From Janthinobacterium rivuli (GTDB taxonomy: Bacteria; Pseudomonadota; Gammaproteobacteria; Burkholderiales; Burkholderiaceae_D), in NCBI RefSeq assembly GCF_009208735.1, contig NZ_WFLJ01000003.1:1-64000 (forward strand): DNA of 64,000 nt. The letters run 5' to 3'. The translations under genes and the position numbers were made by a program. The notes under the pieces are model-generated. The model worked only from the letters and a program-made list of their open reading frames with translations. It searched no databases and was not told the DNA's origin. This document shows positions 26,830 to 37,496 of this stretch, in pieces. Position 1 is the stretch's first letter, and each line of letters begins with the position of its first letter.

Positions 26830-28932
26830 TTACACCTTCAAAAATTCCTCTTTCCCGCCCAGCCAGCGCGCCAGGTGCGCTTCCACGGTGGCTGCGGCGG
26901 CCGCCGTGGTGGCGTGCAGCAGATCGTGCGCCACGTCGCGCGCCTGGTCGACCAGCCATTGATCCGTTTCCAGGTCGGCGAAGCGCAGCATGGCCTGGCC
27001 GGACTGGCGCGCGCCGAGGAACTCGCCGGGGCCGCGGATTTCCAGGTCGCGCCGGGCAATTTCAAAACCGTCCGTGGTTTCGCGCATGGTCATCAGGCGC
27101 TGGCGCGCCACGCCGCCCAGCGGGCCCTGGTACAGCAGCAGGCAGACGCTGGCCGCCGAGCCGCGGCCCACGCGGCCGCGCAGCTGGTGCAGCTGCGACA
27201 AACCGAAGCGCTCGGCGTGTTCGATCACCATCAGCGAGGCGTTCGGCACGTCGACGCCCACCTCGATGACGGTGGTGGCCACCAGCACGTGGATATGGCC
27301 GGCGATGAAGGCATCCATCACTTCCTGCTTTTCCGCCGGCTTCAGGCGGCCGTGCACGAGGCCCACCTGCAGCGCGGGCAAGGCTTCGGCCAGCATCATG
27401 TAGGTATCGGTGGCCGTCTGCAGCTGCAGCGCTTCCGATTCCTCGATCAGCGGACAGACCCAGTACACCTGCCGGCCTTCCAGCGCGGCCGCGTACACGC
27501 GGGCGATGACCTCGTCGCGCCGGTTCTGGTCGATGGCGCGCGTGACGATGGGGCTGCGACCGGGCGGCAGCTCGTCGATCACGGACACTTCCAGGTCGGC
27601 GTAATACGTCATGGCCAGGGTGCGCGGGATCGGCGTGGCCGACATCATCAGCTGGTGCGGCACGGCCGCGCTGTCGCCCTTGTTGCGCAGGGTCAGGCGC
27701 TGGCCCACGCCGAAGCGGTGCTGCTCGTCGACGATCACCAGGCCCAGTTTGGCGAACAGCACGTTGTCCTGGATCAGCGCATGCGTGCCGATCACCAGCT
27801 GCGCCTCGCCCGATTCGATCAGGGCCAGCGCCGCCGTCTTTTCCTTTTTCTTCAGGCTGCCCGTCAGCCAGGCCACCTTCACGCCCAGCGGCTCCATCCA
27901 GGCGGCGATCTTGCGGAAGTGCTGCTCGGCCAGGATCTCCGTGGGCGCCATCAGCGCGGCCTGGTAGCCGCTGTCGATGGCTTGCGTGGCCGACAGGGCC
28001 GCGACCACCGTCTTGCCGCTGCCGACGTCGCCCTGCAGCAGGCGCTGCATCGGATACGGCTGGCGCAGGTCGGCGCGGATTTCCTCGAGCACGCGCGCCT
28101 GCGCGCCCGTCAGCTTGAAGGGCAGGGCGGCGCCGAAGGCCTGCGATAAGGTCCCGACGATGGGCAGCGAGGCGGCGCCTTTCGAGCGGCGCGCGCGCTG
28201 GGCGCGTTTGAGCGACAGCTGCTGCGCCAGCAGTTCATCGAACTTCATGCGCACCCAGGCCGGGTGCGAGCGGTCCATCAGCGCGCTTTCATCGATGTCC
28301 TGCGGCGGATAGTGCAGCAGATGCACGGCGGCGCGGAACGGCGACAGCTGCATCTCGCGCAGCAGTTGATCGGGCAAGGTGTCTTGCCAGTCGATGCGGC
28401 GCATGGCGTCGGCGATTTCGCGCCGCAGCACGTGCTGCGACAGGCCTTCGCCGGACGGGTACACGGGTGTCAGGGCCGTGGGCAGGGGCGCGCCCTCGTT
28501 GACCACCTTATACGTCGGATGCACCATCTCGGCGCCGAAAAAACCGTGTTTGAGTTCGGCGCGCGCGCGCACCCGCGTGCCTTCGGCCAGTTGCTTGACC
28601 TGGCTGCCATAGAAATTCATGAAGCGCAGCAGCAAATTGCCCGTTTCGTCGGCGATCGTCACCAGCAATTGCTTGCGCGGCTTGAAATTGACTTCGCATT
28701 TGGTGACGACGCCTTCCACCTGCCACGACTCGCCGCCGCGCAGGCAGGCGTCGCGTATCGTGTAGACCTTGGTTTCGTCCTCGTAGCGCATCGGCAGGTG
28801 CAGCACCAGGTCCATATCCGTGCGCAAGCCCAGTTTGGCCAGCCGGCTTTCCGTGCTGACCACTTTTTTGGCGGCTTTCGGCTTCGCGGCCGGCTTGGCT
28901 GCGGGGGGAAGATCGGGCTTGGGTTCGGACAT
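26830..28932 (-). CDS. recG: ATP-dependent DNA helicase RecG
   Basis: 700 residues. An Ala/Lys-rich N-terminal tail is followed by the wedge (OB) domain (WQVEGVVTKCEVNFKPRKQLLVT region near 90-130). Superfamily 2 motifs follow: LLQGDVGSGKT (Walker A, near 300), VIVDEQHRFGVGQR (motif II), SATPIPRT (III), and the C-terminal helicase lobe with DVPNASLMVIEHAERFGLSQLHQLRGRVGRG. RecG reverses stalled replication forks and branch-migrates Holliday junctions. The ATG at 28932 begins MSEPKPDLPP; longer in-frame sequence upstream is promoter-like and rejected. Divergent from queA with ~178 bases between. Confidence 0.95.
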   Translation of the reverse strand: MSEPKPDLPPAAKPAAKPKAAKKVVSTESRLAKLGLRTDMDLVLHLPMRYEDETKVYTIRDACLRGGESWQVEGVVTKCEVNFKPRKQLLVTIADETGNLLLRFMNFYGSQVKQLAEGTRVRARAELKHGFFGAEMVHPTYKVVNEGAPLPTALTPVYPSGEGLSQHVLRREIADAMRRIDWQDTLPDQLLREMQLSPFRAAVHLLHYPPQDIDESALMDRSHPAWVRMKFDELLAQQLSLKRAQRARRSKGAASLPIVGTLSQAFGAALPFKLTGAQARVLEEIRADLRQPYPMQRLLQGDVGSGKTVVAALSATQAIDSGYQAALMAPTEILAEQHFRKIAAWMEPLGVKVAWLTGSLKKKEKTAALALIESGEAQLVIGTHALIQDNVLFAKLGLVIVDEQHRFGVGQRLTLRNKGDSAAVPHQLMMSATPIPRTLAMTYYADLEVSVIDELPPGRSPIVTRAIDQNRRDEVIARVYAAALEGRQVYWVCPLIEESEALQLQTATDTYMMLAEALPALQVGLVHGRLKPAEKQEVMDAFIAGHIHVLVATTVIEVGVDVPNASLMVIEHAERFGLSQLHQLRGRVGRGSAASVCLLLYQGPLGGVARQRLMTMRETTDGFEIARRDLEIRGPGEFLGARQSGQAMLRFADLETDQWLVDQARDVAHDLLHATTAAAAATVEAHLARWLGGKEEFLKV

Positions 28933-29110
28933 ATCGGAGATTTTTGTGCCGCTAGCGTAAAATAGAGGGTTGTCCGGCACACCCTGTGCGTACCGCAGTC
29001 GTAAATTGTTGCGGCGGATTATTGTAATGCCTGTATAGGCGCACAGTATAGTGCCAGATGTTCCATTGCGCACTCCTAATCATTTTTGACGTACTTTTGA
29101 AGCAAAACGC

Positions 29111-31307
<2,197 letters not shown>

Positions 31308-31379
31308 GAAAAGCTTAGCTTGCGCCCTGGCGGCGGCATGGCCGGAAGTTTTGTGTATTGGTGCTTGGACTGGGGCGAT

Positions 31380-31402
31380 AAAGCATTGCATAATGCTTTT
31401 TT
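31380..31402 (+). terminator. Hairpin terminator between tgt and yajC
   Basis: AAAGCATT - GCAT - AATGCTTT followed by a T-run. It is nested inside an outer GGGGC/GCCCC pair at 31372-31376 and 31404-31408. It separates the queuosine pair from the Sec genes at least partly. yajC then needs its own promoter within the ~100 bases before its start. Confidence 0.65.
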
Positions 31403-31503
31403 AGCCCCATTTAAAGTTGCCATGGCTGCAATTCGGGTTATGACGTATAGCCAATGCTAGAATACAGCGCTATTTTTTCAAACTGATTAGAACTGGAGTC
31501 ACC

Positions 31504-31836
31504 GTGTTTTTCATTTCCAACGCTTATGCGCAAGCCCCAACCGACGCCCTGGGCCTCGGCGGCAACCTGACCAGCTTCCTGCCGCTGGTATTGATGTTCG
31601 TGGTCATGTATTTCCTGATGATCCGCCCACAGCAAAAACGCGCCAAAGAACAACGGGCGATGATGGACGCGCTGGCCAAGGGTGACGAAGTCGTCACCGC
31701 CGGCGGCATGCTGGGCCGTGTTGTCAAGGTAGTGGACGCTTACGTCACCATCGAAGTGGCGGCCGGCACCGAAATCACGGTGCAAAAGAGCTCCATTACC
31801 ACCTTGCTGCCTAAAGGCACCCTGAAGGCACTGTAA
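31504..31836 (+). CDS. yajC: Sec translocon accessory protein YajC
   Basis: 110 residues. One membrane helix (FLPLVLMFVVMYFLMI, near 21-36) is followed by RPQQKRAKEQRAMMDALAKGDEVVTAGG, the YajC signature. It forms an inner-membrane complex with SecDF next to SecYEG. The start is GTG at 31504 after a CTGGAGTC ribosome-binding region. A hairpin and 97 bases separate it from secD. Confidence 0.95.
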   Translation: MFFISNAYAQAPTDALGLGGNLTSFLPLVLMFVVMYFLMIRPQQKRAKEQRAMMDALAKGDEVVTAGGMLGRVVKVVDAYVTIEVAAGTEITVQKSSITTLLPKGTLKAL

Positions 31837-31871
31837 TTCCTCGCTGTCATTGCCTTGGCAATGATAGATCC

Positions 31872-31892
31872 GGGGCGGCTATCGGCCGCCCC
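31872..31892 (+). other. Intercistronic GC hairpin between yajC and secD
   Basis: GGGGCGGC - TATCG - GCCGCCCC, a perfect 8-bp stem without a following T-run, so unlikely to be a strong terminator. It may stabilise or process the mRNA. Confidence 0.6.
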
Positions 31893-31933
31893 TCGCGACG
31901 CCTCCGACGCTCAACACTGAACGCTGAATCACT

Positions 31934-33799
31934 ATGAATCGCTATCCTGCCTGGAAATACATCATCATCGTCGTCGCCTTATTGCTGGGCGCACTCTATA
32001 CGGCGCCCAATTATTTCGGTGAATCACCGGCGCTGCAAGTAACCAGCGGCAAATCGACCGTCAAAGTGACGGGCGAGCTGATGGCGCAAGTCGCGGAAAT
32101 ATTGACGAAAGAGAACGTCAAGTCGGAAGGTGTCACCATGGATGGCGCCGGCAACCTTGCCTCCGTGCGCGTGCGTTTCGCCGATCCCGATACCCAGTTC
32201 AAGGCAAAACTGGCGCTGGAAAAGGATTTGAATGCGGATGCCAGCGACCCCGCGTACATCGTGACGGTCAACCTGCAAGCCAACACCCCGATGTGGATGC
32301 AAAAATTACATGCCTTGCCCATGTACCTGGGCCTGGACTTGCGCGGCGGCGTGCACTTCCTGATGCAGGTCGATGCGAAAGCCGTACTCAACAAGAAAGT
32401 CCAGGGTGTCCAGTCCGCCGCGCGTAGCGTGCTGCGCGACAAGAATATCCGCCACGCCGGCATCGAGCGCGTGGGCGACAGCGTGCAGATCAACTTCCGC
32501 GACGCGGAAACGCGCCTGAAGGCCAAGAATGTGCTGTCCGACCAGATGTCGGAACTGGCCTTTGCCGATGCGGGCGAAGGCAGCGATTTGAAACTCAACA
32601 TCACCCTGAAACCGGCGGCCCTGAAGGCGACCATCGATGAAGGCGTGAAACAGAATATCTCCACCCTGTCCAAGCGGGTCAACGAGCTGGGCGTGGCCGA
32701 ACCGCTGATCCAGCAGCAAGGTCCTGACCGCATCGTGGTGCAATTGCCTGGCGTGCAGGACGTGGCCCGCGCGAAAGCCATCATTGGCCGCACGGCCACC
32801 CTGGAAGTGCGCCTGGTCGATGAAACCATCGTGCCTGGCACGGAACTGTCGAGCGCCATCCCGTTCAACTCGGAACTGTTCACCGTCGGCAAGGGCGTCC
32901 CTGTCGTGCTGGCGAAAGACGTGATCCTGACGGGCGACTATATTTCCAGCGCCACGGCCAGCTTCGACCAGAACCAGCAAGCGGCCGTGTCGATCGACCT
33001 GAATGGCGACGGCGGACGCAAGATGCGCGAAGCGACGCGCGACCGCGTGGGCAAGCGCATGGCCATCGTGCTGTTTGAAAAGGGCAAGCCGGAAGTGCTG
33101 TCGGTCGCCACCATCCAGCAGGAACTCGGCTCGCGCTTCCAGATCACCGGCATGGGCGGCGCGGAAAACGCCACCGAACTGGCGCTGCTGCTGCGCTCGG
33201 GCGCCTTGTCCGCACCGATGACCGTCATCGAGGAACGCACGATCGGACCGCAGCTGGGCGCGGAAAACATCGCCAAGGGCTTCCACTCGACCCTGTATGG
33301 CTTCATCGCCATCGCCATCTTCATGATTGCCTACTACATGCTGTTCGGCGCCTTCAGCGTGCTGGCACTGGCCTCCAACCTGCTGTTGCTGATCGCCTTG
33401 CTGTCGATGATCCAGGTCACGCTGACACTGCCCGGTATCGCCGCGATCGCGCTGGCGCTGGGCATGGCGATTGACGCCAACGTCTTGATCAACGAACGTA
33501 TCCGTGAAGAGCTGCGTGCAGGCAATACGCCACAAGCGGCGATCGCCGCCGGTTTCGACCGCGCATGGGCCACGATTCTCGACTCGAACGTGACCACCCT
33601 GATCGTCGGCCTGGCGCTGCTGGCCTTCGGCAGCGGCCCGGTGCGCGGCTTCGCCGTCGTGCATTGCCTGGGCATCCTGACCTCGATGTTCTCCTCCGTC
33701 TTCGTCTCGCGCGGTGTGGTCAACCTCTGGTATGGCCGCAAGAAAAAGCTGACGACCTTGTCGATCGGCACGGTCTGGGTACCGGGCGCGAGCAAATAA
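31934..33799 (+). CDS. secD: Protein translocase subunit SecD
   Basis: 621 residues. One N-terminal membrane helix, a large periplasmic domain beginning with GLDLRGGVHFLMQVD near 135, then five C-terminal helices including ALALGMAIDANVLINERIREE (near 510-530), where the Asp is the proton-path residue. SecDF uses the proton motive force to pull preproteins through SecYEG on the periplasmic side. Length and order are standard. Followed by secF after 90 bases containing a GC hairpin. Confidence 0.97.
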   Translation: MNRYPAWKYIIIVVALLLGALYTAPNYFGESPALQVTSGKSTVKVTGELMAQVAEILTKENVKSEGVTMDGAGNLASVRVRFADPDTQFKAKLALEKDLNADASDPAYIVTVNLQANTPMWMQKLHALPMYLGLDLRGGVHFLMQVDAKAVLNKKVQGVQSAARSVLRDKNIRHAGIERVGDSVQINFRDAETRLKAKNVLSDQMSELAFADAGEGSDLKLNITLKPAALKATIDEGVKQNISTLSKRVNELGVAEPLIQQQGPDRIVVQLPGVQDVARAKAIIGRTATLEVRLVDETIVPGTELSSAIPFNSELFTVGKGVPVVLAKDVILTGDYISSATASFDQNQQAAVSIDLNGDGGRKMREATRDRVGKRMAIVLFEKGKPEVLSVATIQQELGSRFQITGMGGAENATELALLLRSGALSAPMTVIEERTIGPQLGAENIAKGFHSTLYGFIAIAIFMIAYYMLFGAFSVLALASNLLLLIALLSMIQVTLTLPGIAAIALALGMAIDANVLINERIREELRAGNTPQAAIAAGFDRAWATILDSNVTTLIVGLALLAFGSGPVRGFAVVHCLGILTSMFSSVFVSRGVVNLWYGRKKKLTTLSIGTVWVPGASK

Positions 33800-33841
33800 G
33801 CCAGGGCTCCGACTTACCGAATAGCGTCAACAGCGATAGCG

Positions 33842-33862
33842 TCCGGCGGCCCCGCCGCCGGA
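33842..33862 (+). other. Intercistronic GC hairpin between secD and secF
   Basis: TCCGGCGGC - CCC - GCCGCCGGA, a 9-bp perfect stem without a T-run, ~27 bases before the secF start. Probably an mRNA structural element rather than a terminator. Confidence 0.6.
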
Positions 33863-33889
33863 TGCACAGAACAGAACTCAGAGGATTTC

Positions 33890-34912
33890 ATGGAATTTTT
33901 CCGGATCAAAAAAGATATTCCCTTCATGCGCCATGCGTTGATTTTCAACGTCATTTCGGCCGTGACCTTCCTTGCCGCCGTCTTCTTCCTGTTCCACAAG
34001 GGCTTGCACCTGTCCGTGGAATTCAAGGGCGGCACCCTGATGGAGGTGAAGTACCCGAAAGCGGCCCACCTTGAAGGCATACGCGGCACCCTCATCGCCA
34101 TGGGCTATGAAGAGCCGGGCGTGACCAGCTTCGATACGGCGCGCGACGTGATGATCCGCCTGCCGGTGGAAAAGGGCGTGACCGCCGCGAACACCTCGCA
34201 GCGCGTGTTTGACGCGTTGTGCAAGGCCGAGCAGGGCACGACCAAGGCCATCGACACCGTCACCGAGAAGGGCGAGCACGTGCTCAAGAACGCCTGCATG
34301 GATGCCGCCGGCAATGAAGCGGTCGTCTTGCAGAAAGTCGAATTCGTCGGCCCGCAGGTGGGCGACGAACTGACGCAGAACGGCTTGAACGCGCTGGTGA
34401 TGGTGATCCTGGGCGTGATGGCTTACCTGGCCGTGCGCTTCGAGTGGAAATACGCTGTCTCGGCCATTATCGCCAACTTGCATGACGTGGTGATCATCTT
34501 GGGCTTCTTCGCCTTCTTCCAGTGGGAATTCTCGCTGACGGTGCTGGCGGCCATCCTGGCGGTGCTCGGCTACTCGGTCAACGAATCGGTGGTGATCTTT
34601 GACCGTATCCGCGAAAACTTCCGCAAGCAGCGCAAGGCTTCCGTGCATGAAGTGATCGACAGCGCGATCACCAGCACCATTTCGCGTACCATCATCACCC
34701 ACGGTTCCACCCAGATGATGGTGCTGTCGATGCTGGTTTTCGGCGGCCAGACCCTGCACCACTTCGCACTGGCGCTGACCATCGGTATCTGCTTCGGTAT
34801 TTACTCGTCCGTGTTCGTCGCGGCCTCGATCGCCATGTGGCTGGGCGTCAAGCGCGAAGACTTGATCAAGCCGGTCAAGGAAAAAGACGAAACCGACGGC
34901 GCCGTGGTGTAA
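33890..34912 (+). CDS. secF: Protein translocase subunit SecF
   Basis: 340 residues with six membrane helices. VEFKGGTLMEV near 42 is the SecF counterpart of the SecD GG block. SVNESVVIFDRIRENFRK near 228-245 and SISRTIITHGST-like sequence (TISRTIITHGSTQ) are conserved. Partner of SecD in the proton-driven translocation motor. It ends the yajC-secDF unit and a strong terminator follows. Confidence 0.97.
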   Translation: MEFFRIKKDIPFMRHALIFNVISAVTFLAAVFFLFHKGLHLSVEFKGGTLMEVKYPKAAHLEGIRGTLIAMGYEEPGVTSFDTARDVMIRLPVEKGVTAANTSQRVFDALCKAEQGTTKAIDTVTEKGEHVLKNACMDAAGNEAVVLQKVEFVGPQVGDELTQNGLNALVMVILGVMAYLAVRFEWKYAVSAIIANLHDVVIILGFFAFFQWEFSLTVLAAILAVLGYSVNESVVIFDRIRENFRKQRKASVHEVIDSAITSTISRTIITHGSTQMMVLSMLVFGGQTLHHFALALTIGICFGIYSSVFVAASIAMWLGVKREDLIKPVKEKDETDGAVV

Positions 34913-34941
34913 GCGCAGGGTTTTTTGCAGGTCGAATGAAG

Positions 34942-34973
34942 AACGATCACCGTTTGCGGTGGTCGTTTTTTTT
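34942..34973 (+). terminator. Rho-independent terminator after secF
   Basis: AACGATCACC - GTTTGC - GGTGGTCGTTTTTTTT: stem of about 9 bp with one wobble and an eight-T tract. Confidence 0.88.
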
Positions 34974-34986
34974 ATGGTGGATGACG

Positions 34987-35736
34987 ATGAAGCGTTTTTT
35001 ATGGGCAGGTGTGATGGCGGGCGTGACGGCGCTGGCCGGCGCGGCGGATGTCAGCCGCACTGGCAGTGACAGCATCGCTCTGCGCGGCCCGATCGCCGCG
35101 GGGGACGTGACCAAGCTGCAAGGGTTGGTCGCGCCGGGCACCGCGCTGTTGCGCGTCAATAGCGACGGTGGCGACCCGCAGGCGGCGATGCAGCTGGGCC
35201 GCTACCTGCGCGAACAGCCATGGCGTCTCGTCGTCGACACGGTGTGCGCGGGCAGCTGCGCCCTGTATGTCTTCCCGGCCGCGCGGCATAAAAGCGTATC
35301 CGACGGCGCCGTGCTGGCGCTGCAGGAGTCGGCGTTCCTGCGCGCGCAGGCGGATCGGGTGCACATGCGCCGCAGCCTGGTCGAGGCGGGCGTGGCGCCC
35401 GAGGACCTGGACGGCGAAACAATGGCGCTGGCGGCCCAATTGGCGCACACGGCGGCGCTGGAAGCGGCGTTTGCCGCCGAGCTGGGCATTGCCCCCGCCT
35501 TTTACCGCGACTTCCGGCAAGTGGCGGCGCAGGCCGATGGCGTGCGCCAGCGCTTCCCCGACCAGGAGGCGGCCGTCCACTGGTGGCCGGGGGCGGCAAG
35601 GCTGCAGCGCTGCTACGGCATCGCCGGCGTGCAAGAGGGCACGCGCGCGGCGCGCCTGGCGCCTGACGGTTATCTGTATGTGCCGGCCCTGTCCGCCCTC
35701 GTCATGGGCGACCAGGCTTTGCAGGCCTGTCCATGA
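34987..35736 (+). CDS. Periplasmic ClpP/crotonase-like protein (COG3904-like), function unknown
   Basis: 249 residues. The signal peptide MKRFLWAGVMAGVTALAGAA is followed by a domain in which LLRVNSDGGDPQAAMQLGRYLR and VCAGSCALYVFPAARHKSV resemble the SPGG...CxSAC pattern of predicted periplasmic ClpP-like proteins. The Ser of the CAGSC segment (near 93) occupies the position of the putative nucleophile; activity is unproven. The ATG at 34987 is preferred, with ATG at 34981 also possible. The stop overlaps the start of the WYL regulator (ATGA), so the two are translationally coupled. No functional link is known. Confidence 0.68.
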   Translation: MKRFLWAGVMAGVTALAGAADVSRTGSDSIALRGPIAAGDVTKLQGLVAPGTALLRVNSDGGDPQAAMQLGRYLREQPWRLVVDTVCAGSCALYVFPAARHKSVSDGAVLALQESAFLRAQADRVHMRRSLVEAGVAPEDLDGETMALAAQLAHTAALEAAFAAELGIAPAFYRDFRQVAAQADGVRQRFPDQEAAVHWWPGAARLQRCYGIAGVQEGTRAARLAPDGYLYVPALSALVMGDQALQACP

Positions 35737-36434
35737 GCCGCAGCGGCCGTTTGTTCCTGCTGATGGACGCCATGCGCGCCAGGCGCGTGCCCGTCACCGC
35801 GGCCCAACTGGCGCAGCAGCTGGGAGTTTCCGAGCGCACGATTTACCGCGATATCCAGACCCTGGCCGAACTGGGCGCGCCCCTGCAGGGCGAAGCGGGC
35901 ATCGGCTATGTGCTGCGCCGCGGCGCCTTCCTGCCGCCGCTGATGTTCGGCGCCGATGAACTGGAAGCGCTGGTGCTGGGCGCGCGCTGGGTGCGCCGCC
36001 AGGGCGATGCGGGCCTGGCGCAGGCGGCCAGCAATGCCCTGGCGAAGATCGCGGCAGCCTCGCCGCGCGACCTGCGCGACAGCATGGCCGAGACCAGCTT
36101 GTGGGTGCCGCTGGGGCGTCCCGCCGACGGCACGCAGCCGGCCGACCGTTACGTGCAGCCCGTGCGCGAGGCGATCCGCTACGAACAGAAACTCACGCTC
36201 GCCTATCAGGATGAGCAGGGCAGCGCCACCTCGCGCACGGTGTGGCCGTTCGCCCTGGCGTTTTTCGAAGGCAAGCGCCTGTTGGCCGCATGGTGCGAGC
36301 TGCGCGGCGATTACCGGCATTTCCGCATCGACCGCATCGCCGGTGTGCAGCAGCATGAGGAACGCTATCCCACGCGGCGCCATGTGCTGTTGGATACCTG
36401 GCGCAAGGCGCACGATATTGATCCGGAATCGTGA
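35733..36434 (+). CDS. YafY-type transcriptional regulator (HTH-11 plus WYL domain)
   Basis: 233 residues. The N-terminal helix-turn-helix VTAAQLAQQLGVSERTIYRDIQTL (in parts near 20-45) belongs to the DeoR/HTH-11 type. The C-terminal WYL domain is near 135-225 with YEQKLTLAYQDEQG and WPFALAFFEGKRLLAAWCELR. WYL domains sense ligands, possibly nucleotides or ssDNA. It overlaps the upstream gene by four bases. A CTGACA-N5-TGTCAG palindrome lies 10 bases after its stop and before the GST gene, which makes that gene a likely target. Confidence 0.88.
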   Translation: MSRSGRLFLLMDAMRARRVPVTAAQLAQQLGVSERTIYRDIQTLAELGAPLQGEAGIGYVLRRGAFLPPLMFGADELEALVLGARWVRRQGDAGLAQAASNALAKIAAASPRDLRDSMAETSLWVPLGRPADGTQPADRYVQPVREAIRYEQKLTLAYQDEQGSATSRTVWPFALAFFEGKRLLAAWCELRGDYRHFRIDRIAGVQQHEERYPTRRHVLLDTWRKAHDIDPES

Positions 36435-36443
36435 GGTTCGCTC

Positions 36444-36460
36444 CTGACAAAAACTGTCAG
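36444..36460. promoter_or_regulatory. Inverted repeat CTGACA-N5-TGTCAG upstream of the GST gene
   Basis: Perfect 6-base arms at 36444-36449 and 36455-36460 around AAAAC. They sit between the WYL regulator stop and the GST start (48 bases before the ATG). The position fits an operator for the adjacent regulator; this is inference from placement and symmetry. Confidence 0.5.
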
Positions 36461-36508
36461 TGACGGCGACTACGATGGTGGCTTCCTCACTCACCGGAGT
36501 TACGCACC

Positions 36509-37135
36509 ATGCGCCTGTACCACCACCCCATGTCCTCGAATGCCCGCCGTGCCCTGATGACGGCGATCCACCTCGGCCTGCCGCTGGAACTGGCTGAAGT
36601 CGACCTGATGAATGCGGATGACCGCCGTCGCCTGGCCGAGCTCAATCCAAATGGCAAGGTGCCCGTGCTGGCCGATGGCGCTTTCCTGCTGTGGGAATCG
36701 TGCGCCATCATGCAATACCTGGCCGAGCAGGTGCCGGGCCAGACGATTTATCCGCAGGCGCCGCAAGCCCGCGCCGACGTCAACCGCTGGCTGTTCTGGG
36801 CCGCGCAGCACTTCGCGCCCGCCATCAGCGTGCTGGCCTGGGAACGGGCCTGGAAGGGCATGACGGGCAATGGTCCGGCGGACCCGCTGGAAGAGGCGCG
36901 CGGCGAGCGCGATCTGCACGAGTGTGCCGTGGTGCTGGACGCGCATCTGGCGGCGCGCAGCTGGCTCAGCGGAGATGACGTGACCCTGGCCGATTTCGCC
37001 GTGGCCGCGCCGCTGATGTACAGCGAGGCCGTGCGGTTGCCGCTGGCGCAATACCAGCATATCCAGGCGTGGTTCGCCCGCGTGCGGCAGCTACGGGCCT
37101 GGCGGGAAACGGACGTGCAGCTATCGCCGGGATAA
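36509..37135 (+). CDS. Glutathione S-transferase family protein
   Basis: 208 residues. The N-terminal thioredoxin-like domain begins MRLYHHPMSSNARRALM, with Ser-Ser-Asn in the catalytic Tyr/Ser/Cys position. NPNGKVPVLADG and WESCAIMQYLAE are the glutathione-binding Val-Pro and Glu-Ser loops. The C-terminal all-helical domain has GDDVTLADFAVAAPL (N-capping box). Likely a cytosolic detoxification or isomerase-type GST; the electrophilic substrate is unknown. Probably controlled by the WYL regulator immediately upstream through the palindrome at 36444-36460. Confidence 0.9.
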   Translation: MRLYHHPMSSNARRALMTAIHLGLPLELAEVDLMNADDRRRLAELNPNGKVPVLADGAFLLWESCAIMQYLAEQVPGQTIYPQAPQARADVNRWLFWAAQHFAPAISVLAWERAWKGMTGNGPADPLEEARGERDLHECAVVLDAHLAARSWLSGDDVTLADFAVAAPLMYSEAVRLPLAQYQHIQAWFARVRQLRAWRETDVQLSPG

Positions 37136-37253
37136 TCTGCGCGCTAAGTGAGCCAGCGCACGGAGCGGGTGCGACGCACCGCATAAGATAGGGCTGTCTC
37201 TTTCAGGACATCCCTAGCTTTGGACTTGACCCGCTTTCGAGCGGGTTTTTTTT
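37136..37253 (+). other. Structured intergenic segment ending in a terminator; possible small RNA or 3' UTR
   Basis: Between the GST stop and 37253 lie a GGTGCG-A-CGCACC palindrome (37168-37180), an imperfect hairpin AGGGCTGTC/GGACATCCCT (37190-37215) and a clear terminator: CCCGCT-TTCG-AGCGGG plus eight T (37230-37253). It could be the structured 3' UTR of the GST mRNA or an independent small RNA. No tRNA or known riboswitch was recognised. The remainder of the gap up to 37331 shows nothing definite. Confidence 0.4.
37230..37253 (+). terminator. Rho-independent terminator 3' of the GST gene
   Basis: CCCGCT - TTCG - AGCGGG stem with a UUCG tetraloop and a run of eight T. Confidence 0.9.
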
Positions 37254-37331
37254 GTCCGGCGTTTGAAGGTGGCTTGATAAATTGCTCATCGCTGCACATA
37301 TGGGGTACATCTCACTTCCAGCAGGTACGCC

Positions 37332-37496
37332 ATGTTCATGCCACGCCATCCGAAACCCCTGTTGAGCACCAGGGCGGTCGCCACGCAGGTCGCCCAGCAA
37401 AAGCAGGGAACGCCGGCCATGGACAAGCATGTGCTGATCGTCGACACGGTCAAGCCGGCGGCACCGCCGCCAGCGGCCAGCAAGCCGGCAGGCTAG
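37332..37496 (+). CDS. Small hypothetical protein, 54 residues
   Basis: ATG at 37332 preceded by AGCAGG 4-9 bases upstream. The product starts MFMPRHPKPLLSTRAVATQV, continues QKQGTPAMDKHVLIVDTVKP and ends in an Ala/Pro-rich tail. Third-position GC is high, as in its neighbours. The stop overlaps the stop of the convergent HDOD gene as CTAG (37493-37496), the same four-base arrangement as at three other convergent pairs in this window, which supports a real gene. No domain, signal peptide or helix is recognised; function unknown. Confidence 0.5.
   Translation: MFMPRHPKPLLSTRAVATQVAQQKQGTPAMDKHVLIVDTVKPAAPPPAASKPAG

Noticed and set aside
28933-29073. 47-codon N-terminal extension of RecG
   Set aside because: The extra sequence lies in the divergent promoter region toward queA and does not resemble RecG; ATG at 28932 gives a normal start.
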